A DNA stretch of 10,770 nt from Muribaculaceae bacterium (lineage in GTDB: Bacteria > Bacteroidota > Bacteroidia > Bacteroidales > Muribaculaceae): assembly GCA_016287065.1 (NCBI GenBank), contig JAEEVB010000069.1, positions 1 to 10,770 of the forward strand. The letters run 5' to 3'. Below, piece by piece: positions 5,656 to 10,770 of the stretch. The notes beneath the pieces were generated by a model. It was given only the letters and a program-made list of their open reading frames with translations. It did not search any database and had not been told where the DNA came from. The position numbers and the translations under genes are program-made. Each line of letters begins with the position of its first letter. Positions within the stretch are counted from its first letter, which is position 1.

Positions 5656-6779
5656 AACACTACCCATTTCTTGACCTCGCGTTAGCCAACAAGCCCATGA
5701 TGGAAGAACTCAAAGAGGCTGCTTGCAGCGTCATTGAGTCGGGACGCTACATTAATGGCGAACAGTGCCGCCAGCTCGAGCAGGAAATCGCACAGCTGTG
5801 CCAAGTGAAGCATTGTGTGGCGGTGAGCAACGGACTCGACGCACTGCGGCTCATCATCAGGGCCTACAAGGAAATGGGACTCCTGCATAACGACGAGAAA
5901 ATCATCGTGCCCGCCAACACCTATGTAGCTTCAGTACTGGCCGTGTCGGACAACAACCTCAACGCCACCCTGTGCGACATTCGCGACGACACCATGAACC
6001 TGAATTCGCAGAGCATCGAGAGCCTGCTCTCGCCCAGCGTCAAGGCCATCATGCCGGTGCACCTCTACGGCACCCCCTGCTGGGACGAGCGACTCATGAA
6101 CATGGCACGTCACTACAATCTACTCATCATTGAAGACAATGCACAGGCCATCGGTGCCAAAACCAACATCCCGGGCCTGAACGGAACCCACATGACGGGC
6201 GGTCTGGGACACGCTGCCGCCATCAGCTTCTACCCCACCAAGAACCTTGGGGCACTGGGCGATGCCGGCGCAGTACTGACCAACGACGAGAAACTCGCCA
6301 CCACCGTGAGGGCTATCGCCAACTATGGTTCTGATTACCGTTACCACAACATTTACTTGGGTCTGAACTGCCGCATGGACGAGATTCAGGCCGCCATGCT
6401 GCGCGTGAGCCTCCGGCACCTGCCTGCTGAGATTGAGCGCCGTAACGCTGTGGCAAAGGCCTATCATGAACACATCACCAACAAGCTGGTAACCACGCCT
6501 CACATCTTCGAGGAGACCATACAGGTGTGGCACCAGTATGTGGTCAGGGTCAAGACGCGCGACCACTTCCGCGACTACCTGAAGAAAAACGGCGTGGACA
6601 CCGACATCCACTATGCCACCCCGCCACACCTGCAGCCCTGCTACCGCCAGTTCAAATCCTACAAACTGCCCAAAACCACGGCCCTCGCCAACGAAGTGGT
6701 GAGTCTGCCCATCGCACATCCCATCACCGTGCAAGATGCTGTCGAAATAGCTCAAATCATCAACGATTATCAAGCATAA
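5652..6779 (+). CDS. DegT/DnrJ/EryC1/StrS-family PLP sugar aminotransferase (FdtB/QdtB-like)
   Basis: Likely transaminates the 3-keto sugar made by the ketoisomerase, giving dTDP-3-amino-3,6-dideoxy-hexose (Fuc3N or Qui3N type), with glutamate as the usual amino donor. The length of 375 aa is normal. Seen: FLDLALANK start, SGRYINGEQCRQLEQEIA (30-47), AVSNGLDALRL (57-67), VPANTYVASVLAV (86-98), VHLYGTP (136-142), EDNAQAIGA (161-169) with Asp162 for the PLP pyridine nitrogen, and SFYPTKNLGALGDAGA (192-207) with Lys197 as the Schiff-base lysine. NCRMDEIQAAML follows at 239-250. Its start overlaps the stop of the cupin gene as ATGA, and its stop is 1 nt before murI. The substrate is inferred from the neighbouring ketoisomerases; the family assignment is sure. 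Confidence 0.93.
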   Translation: MKHYPFLDLALANKPMMEELKEAACSVIESGRYINGEQCRQLEQEIAQLCQVKHCVAVSNGLDALRLIIRAYKEMGLLHNDEKIIVPANTYVASVLAVSDNNLNATLCDIRDDTMNLNSQSIESLLSPSVKAIMPVHLYGTPCWDERLMNMARHYNLLIIEDNAQAIGAKTNIPGLNGTHMTGGLGHAAAISFYPTKNLGALGDAGAVLTNDEKLATTVRAIANYGSDYRYHNIYLGLNCRMDEIQAAMLRVSLRHLPAEIERRNAVAKAYHEHITNKLVTTPHIFEETIQVWHQYVVRVKTRDHFRDYLKKNGVDTDIHYATPPHLQPCYRQFKSYKLPKTTALANEVVSLPIAHPITVQDAVEIAQIINDYQA

Positions 6780-6780
6780 A

Positions 6781-7626
6781 ATGAACAATAACTCTTCACA
6801 TAACGCAGCCCCCATAGGCATCTTCGACTCCGGTTTCGGCGGTCTCTCCATTCTACGCGAGATTCGCAAGGTGTTACCGCAATATGACTACATATTTCTG
6901 GGCGACAATGCCCGTGCACCCTATGGCACCCGCTCCTTCCAACTCGTGTATGAGTTCACCCTGCAGTCGGTCAAGTACCTGTTTGAGCAAGGGTGCCAAC
7001 TAGTAATTCTGGCCTGCAACACGGCATCGGCCAAAGCGCTGCGCAACATTCAGCAGAACAACTTGCCACACATCGACCCTGCCCGCCGCGTGCTGGGCGT
7101 CATTCGCCCCACTGTGGAGAAGGTAGGCGAAATTTCGCGCACAGGCTGCATTGGTGTCTTCGGCACGCCGGGCACCATCCAGAGCCAGTCCTACGACATC
7201 GAGATTGCCAAGATGCACCCCGGCTTCAAGGTCTATGGACACGCTTGCCCCATGTGGGTTCCGCTGGTCGAGAACCGCGAAAGCGAGGGTGATGGTGCCG
7301 ACTACTTTGTGAAGAAGGACATTGACGCCTTGCTGGCACAATGCCCCGACATCGATACCGTGATTCTGGGCTGCACACACTATCCGCTGCTCATAGGCAA
7401 AATCAAGAAGTATATGCCACCGCACATCCACGTCATCGAGCAGGGTCACATCGTGGCCGAGAGCCTCAAGGACTACCTGAACCGTCATCCCGAGATGGAG
7501 GTGCGCTGCGCCAAGGGCGGCTCTTGCCAATACTTGACCACCGAGGATGCACGACGTTTCTCATCGCTCGCCTCGGTATTTGTCAACGAAGAGGTCGACG
7601 CCCGCCACATAACCCTCGCCACATGA
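6781..7626 (+). CDS. murI: Glutamate racemase
   Basis: Cofactor-independent racemase that makes D-glutamate for peptidoglycan. The length of 281 aa is typical. Seen: IGIFDSGFGGLSI (12-24) with Asp16/Ser17, GDNARAPYGTRS (41-52), the first catalytic cysteine Cys79 in ACNTASAKALR, and the second, Cys198, in GCTHYPLL with His200. Both acid/base cysteines are present, so the enzyme should be active. The first ~10 residues are a non-conserved polar extension (NNNSSHNAA). The gene lies 1 nt after the aminotransferase and overlaps the radical SAM gene by 4 nt (ATGA), so this essential cell-wall gene is carried in the amino-sugar operon with no visible promoter of its own. Confidence 0.97.
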   Translation: MNNNSSHNAAPIGIFDSGFGGLSILREIRKVLPQYDYIFLGDNARAPYGTRSFQLVYEFTLQSVKYLFEQGCQLVILACNTASAKALRNIQQNNLPHIDPARRVLGVIRPTVEKVGEISRTGCIGVFGTPGTIQSQSYDIEIAKMHPGFKVYGHACPMWVPLVENRESEGDGADYFVKKDIDALLAQCPDIDTVILGCTHYPLLIGKIKKYMPPHIHVIEQGHIVAESLKDYLNRHPEMEVRCAKGGSCQYLTTEDARRFSSLASVFVNEEVDARHITLAT

Positions 7627-8273
7627 CCGCCCAGGCCCCCATCATAGGCATCGTCAGACACCGTCTCACCACCGACGGCGACGGCGTCACCACGCTGGTG
7701 GCCTTCCACACCTGCACGCTGCACTGCAAGTTTTGCCTCAACCCTCAGTCGCTCGAAAAACCTGAGGACTACCCCATCTACACACCGCAACGGCTCTATG
7801 ACGAGGTAGCTATCGACAACATCTATTTCCTGGCCACGGGTGGCGGCATCACATTTGGTGGCGGCGAACCGTGCCTGCGCAGCGATTTCATCACGCAGTT
7901 CAGCGACCTGTGCGGCGCAGAGTGGAATCTGAGCATCGAGACTGCCCTCAATGTGCCACAGCAGCACATCGAGCGCCTTTTGCCTGTCATCCACCACTGG
8001 ATTATCGACATCAAGGACATGAATCCCGACATCTATCACAATTATACCGGAAAAACCAACGACCGCGTCGTCGAGAACCTGAAATTACTCGCCAACAACG
8101 GCTTACAAGAGCACTGCATGGTGCGCATACCACTCATCCCAGGATATAACAGTGCTGACGACTGCAATCGCAGCATCGTCCAACTGAAGGCGCTGGGATT
8201 CACCCACTTCGACCAGTTCACCTACAAGACCGACATCGGCTCGAAAAAGACAGCCGACAATCAGGGATTGTAG
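7623..8273 (+). CDS. Radical SAM protein, compact glycyl-radical activase-like
   Basis: 216-aa protein with the radical SAM motif CTLHCKFC (Cys31, Cys35, Cys38; CxxxCxxC), which holds a [4Fe-4S] cluster that cleaves S-adenosylmethionine. Other motifs resemble pyruvate formate-lyase activating enzymes: ITFGGGEPC (76-84), IETALNV (105-111), IIDIKDMNPDIYHNYTGKTN (127-146) and RIPLIPGYN (168-176). It is shorter than PflA (about 246 aa) and lacks the ferredoxin-like insertion of the larger activases. No glycyl radical enzyme is encoded in the window, so its partner is unknown. Start ATG 7623 overlaps the murI stop (ATGA); in-frame codons further upstream lie inside murI. Its 3' end overlaps the convergent TPR gene by 13 nt. 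The family is certain; the activase role is inferred. Confidence 0.88.
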   Translation: MTAQAPIIGIVRHRLTTDGDGVTTLVAFHTCTLHCKFCLNPQSLEKPEDYPIYTPQRLYDEVAIDNIYFLATGGGITFGGGEPCLRSDFITQFSDLCGAEWNLSIETALNVPQQHIERLLPVIHHWIIDIKDMNPDIYHNYTGKTNDRVVENLKLLANNGLQEHCMVRIPLIPGYNSADDCNRSIVQLKALGFTHFDQFTYKTDIGSKKTADNQGL

Positions 8274-8548
8274 TAATCTTTACAATAGTAGCCCAAAATC
8301 TGCTGAGCCTGACGATAAGCCGCCTGAGCGGGGCCGTCGGGGTCGAGGTCTATCGATTCAAGGTAGCTGTTCATTGCCTTGCCCCACTCGCCACGCTGGC
8401 GATAGGCATTGCCACGCAGGTAGAATGCCATGGCCAGGTTCCGGGCAGTCATGCCGCCTCGGTGAGCCGCCAATTCGTCTACTGCAGCTATCACGCCATC
8501 GGTCTGGCTCTGTTCCAGCATCAGTTTAATTTCTTCTATGGTTTTCAT
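8261..8548 (-). CDS. Small TPR-repeat protein
   Basis: 95-aa cytoplasmic protein of unknown role. The first ~30 residues are acidic and probably helical. A clear TPR motif follows (~41-74: AMAFYLRGNAYRQRGEW... then AMNSYLESIDLDPDGPA), and a partial second helix pair (AAYRQAQQIL) ends in YYCKDYYNP. TPRs usually bind other proteins. ATG 8548 is preferred over an in-frame TTG at 8554. The gene lies 31 nt downstream of glnN on the same strand with no terminator or consensus promoter between them, so it is probably co-transcribed with glnN. Its last 13 nt overlap the 3' end of the convergent radical SAM gene. No specific function can be assigned. Confidence 0.8.
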   Translation of the reverse strand: MKTIEEIKLMLEQSQTDGVIAAVDELAAHRGGMTARNLAMAFYLRGNAYRQRGEWGKAMNSYLESIDLDPDGPAQAAYRQAQQILGYYCKDYYNP

Positions 8549-8579
8549 GTTCAATAACTTATATCAATTTCCTAATTTA

Positions 8580-10769
8580 CTATCTTATAAACAGCAATTC
8601 GCGATATTTGGGTAAGGGCCACATCTCGTCGTCGACCATAAGTTCGAGCGTGTCGATGTGCTCCCGTATCGTCTCAAGATAGGGTGCAACCGTGTCGTGA
8701 TAGGCAATGGCACGCTCACGCATCGACTCAATACGGTTGGCAGTTTTGCGGGCCTCCACCAGTTGGTTCACCTGGTCCTTGATGAACCTGATATGCTCCG
8801 ACATGGTCTCGATCATCGCCACATCTTGCGAAGCGATTTTCTCGCCTTTCCCATGCGGGAAAAGATTGGTCACCTTATACACATTGTCGAGCAGCACATT
8901 CTCATAGCGTGTGGCAACAGGGATGATGTGATTCAACGCCAGGTCGCCAAACACACGGGCCTCGATCTGTACCTTTTTCACATACATCTCCCACTTCACC
9001 TCGTTGCGGGCCTTGAGTTCAACCTCGCTCAGTACACCAGTGCGGGCAAACATGTCGATACTCTCCTGGCGGGTATAGGCATCGATGATGAGGGGCACCG
9101 ATGTCTCGCAGTCAAGTCCGCGACGCTCGGCCTCTAGCTTCCACTCGTCGCTGTAGCCGTTACCATCGAAGTGCACGGGCCGCGAATAGGCAATCAGCGC
9201 CTTCACTTCCTCGATCACGGCATGCTCTACCGACTCGCCTTGAGCCACGCGCTCGTCGACACGAGTACGGAACTGCAACAGTTGGTCGGCAACCGCTGCG
9301 TTCAGCGCTATCATCGCCGAGGCACAGTTGGCCGATGAACCTACCGCCCTGAATTCAAACCGGTTGCCCGTGAAGGCAAAGGGAGAGGTGCGGTTGCGGT
9401 CGGTGTTGTCGAGCAGCAGTTCGGGTATCTGCGACACCTTCAGGTCGATGGTCTCACGCTTTTTAAATGCGATGTCATCGTCTTCACTCATCTTCACAAA
9501 GTCGGCAAGTATCTTGCTCAGTTGCGAACCCAGGAACATCGAGATGATGGCGGGCGGCGCCTCGTTGGCCCCAAGTCGGTGTGCATTGGTAGCCGACGAG
9601 ATCGATGCCTTGAGCAATGCGTTGTGCCGGTATACGGCTGCCATGACATTGGCCACAAAGGTGATGAATTGCAGGTTCTCCTTCGGGCTCTTGCCAGGAC
9701 GGAACAGCTCAACCCCCGTGTCGGTGTTCAGACTCCAGTTGTTGTGCTTGCCCGAACCATTGATGCCAGCAAACGGTTTTTCGTGCAGCAGCACCCTGAA
9801 GTGATGCCTGCGTGCCACCTCGGCCATCACATTCATCAGCAACAGGTTGTGGTCGTTGGCCAGATTGGTCTCTTCATATATCGGGGCCATCTCAAACTGG
9901 TTAGGCGCCACCTCGTTGTGACGAGTCTTGGCAGGAATGCCCAGTTTGTGGCACTCGATCTCCAAATCGAGCATGAACTCCTCTACACGCTGCGGTATGG
10001 CACCAAAGTAGTGGTCCTCGAGCTGCTGGTTCTTGGCGCTCTCGTGCCCCATGAGTGTGCGGCCACTCATCGCCAGGTCGGGACGGCAGGCATAGAGTGC
10101 CTCGTCGACCAGAAAATACTCCTGTTCCCAGCCCAGATTGGAGATTACATGCTTCACCTGTGGGTCGAACAGCTGTGCCACCGCTGTACCAGCACGGTCC
10201 AGACTGTTCACAGCGCGCAGCAGTGGCGTCTTGTAGTCGAGCGACTCGCCCGAGTAAGCAATGAAAATGGTGGGAATGCACAGTGTGTTGTTATGGATGA
10301 AAGCTGGCGACGAGATGTCCCAGGCCGAGTAGCCACGCGCCTCAAAGGTGTTGCGTATGCCACCGCTCGGAAAACTCGAGGCATCGGGTTCTTGCTGCAC
10401 CAGCAGTTTTCCCGAAAATTCCTCAATCACACCGCCATTGCCATCGTTCACGATAAACGAGTCGTGCTTCTCGGCAGTGCCGTCGGTGAGTGGATGAAAC
10501 CAGTGAGTGTAGTGGTTCACACCAAGGTCAATCGCCCACTGCTTCATACCGCGCGCCACCTCGTCGGCCACATCACGGCTCAAGGGGTTCTTGTGGTCGA
10601 TTGCATCGACCAGAGCGCGATAAATAGGCTCTGGCAGATATTGCGACATCGCCTTGCGATTAAACACTTTCTCGCCAAAGTACTCACTCGGCATCTTGTC
10701 GGGTATCGCTACTGTAACCGATTCCCTGTTAAATGCCTTCTCTACTTCTCTGAATCTCAAATAGGCCAT
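8580..10769 (-). CDS. glnN: Type III glutamine synthetase
   Basis: ATP-dependent ligation of ammonia to glutamate, as a large cytoplasmic oligomer. The length of 729 aa is the usual GSIII size, much larger than GSI (~470 aa), and typical of Bacteroidetes. Seen: HYTHWFHPLTDGTAEKHD (86-103), LLVQQEPDASSFPSGG (122-137), LGWEQEYFLVD (212-222) with metal-site Glu residues, ECHKLGIPAKTRHNEVAPNQ (272-291), GINGSGKHNNWS (335-346), HRLGANEAPPA (397-407), and DRNRTSPFAFTGNRFEFRA (457-475). The C-terminal helical region ends MWPLPKYRELLFIR, matching the family end. The start ATG is at 10769, one base from the right edge, so the gene is complete but its regulatory region is not visible. It ends with tandem stops TAG TAA. 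It likely heads a transcript that includes the TPR gene. Confidence 0.98.
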   Translation of the reverse strand: MAYLRFREVEKAFNRESVTVAIPDKMPSEYFGEKVFNRKAMSQYLPEPIYRALVDAIDHKNPLSRDVADEVARGMKQWAIDLGVNHYTHWFHPLTDGTAEKHDSFIVNDGNGGVIEEFSGKLLVQQEPDASSFPSGGIRNTFEARGYSAWDISSPAFIHNNTLCIPTIFIAYSGESLDYKTPLLRAVNSLDRAGTAVAQLFDPQVKHVISNLGWEQEYFLVDEALYACRPDLAMSGRTLMGHESAKNQQLEDHYFGAIPQRVEEFMLDLEIECHKLGIPAKTRHNEVAPNQFEMAPIYEETNLANDHNLLLMNVMAEVARRHHFRVLLHEKPFAGINGSGKHNNWSLNTDTGVELFRPGKSPKENLQFITFVANVMAAVYRHNALLKASISSATNAHRLGANEAPPAIISMFLGSQLSKILADFVKMSEDDDIAFKKRETIDLKVSQIPELLLDNTDRNRTSPFAFTGNRFEFRAVGSSANCASAMIALNAAVADQLLQFRTRVDERVAQGESVEHAVIEEVKALIAYSRPVHFDGNGYSDEWKLEAERRGLDCETSVPLIIDAYTRQESIDMFARTGVLSEVELKARNEVKWEMYVKKVQIEARVFGDLALNHIIPVATRYENVLLDNVYKVTNLFPHGKGEKIASQDVAMIETMSEHIRFIKDQVNQLVEARKTANRIESMRERAIAYHDTVAPYLETIREHIDTLELMVDDEMWPLPKYRELLFIR

Positions 10770-10770
10770 A

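Noticed and set aside
7341..7622. An extended N-terminus of the radical SAM protein reaching back into murI.
   Set aside because: This is an out-of-frame reading of the murI coding region with Arg/His/Pro-rich sequence typical of a shadow frame; the ATG in the ATGA overlap at 7623 gives the family start.

Overview
The window looks like chromosomal DNA from an anaerobic Bacteroidales bacterium, perhaps Muribaculaceae or Prevotellaceae; the family is my inference. Three things support this. The glutamine synthetase is the large type III enzyme (729 aa) typical of Bacteroidetes. Three promoters fit the Bacteroidetes consensus TTTG-N20-TAnnTTTG. Leaders upstream of start codons are A-rich, with no strong Shine-Dalgarno sequences. 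Coding DNA is moderately GC-rich and intergenic DNA is AT-rich. I saw no mobile elements, CRISPR arrays, tRNAs or rRNAs.

Left part (1-2430, mostly housekeeping). A leftward iron-sulfur aldo/keto reductase with a twin-arginine-like leader runs off the left edge. Upstream of it is leftward efp (elongation factor P), which has a strong intrinsic terminator. efp is divergent from rightward rpmH (ribosomal protein L34, 51 aa). The efp and rpmH promoters lie back to back in one 190-bp AT-rich spacer. Two hairpins follow rpmH, and the second looks like an intrinsic terminator.

Centre (2590-8273, one rightward operon). The order is rfbB (dTDP-glucose 4,6-dehydratase), rfbA (glucose-1-phosphate thymidylyltransferase), two different FdtA/QdtA-type cupin 3,4-ketoisomerase paralogues, a DegT-family PLP aminotransferase, murI (glutamate racemase) and a compact radical SAM activase-like protein. 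From rfbA onward, adjacent genes are separated by 1 nt or overlap by 4-8 nt, so they are very probably co-transcribed and translationally coupled. The first five genes fit a pathway from glucose-1-phosphate to a dTDP-3-amino-3,6-dideoxyhexose (Fuc3N or Qui3N type). No acetyltransferase or glycosyltransferase is present. murI supplies D-glutamate for peptidoglycan, so the operon mixes surface-glycan precursor and cell-wall precursor genes.

Right part (8261-10769). Leftward glnN is followed 31 nt later by a small TPR protein gene. The 3' end of the TPR gene overlaps the convergent radical SAM gene by 13 nt. glnN is complete, but its promoter lies beyond the right edge.

The most interesting signal is the pair of tandem ketoisomerase paralogues. 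Each departs from the family's active-site motifs at a different place, which raises the possibility that they work together as a hetero-oligomer or have split roles.
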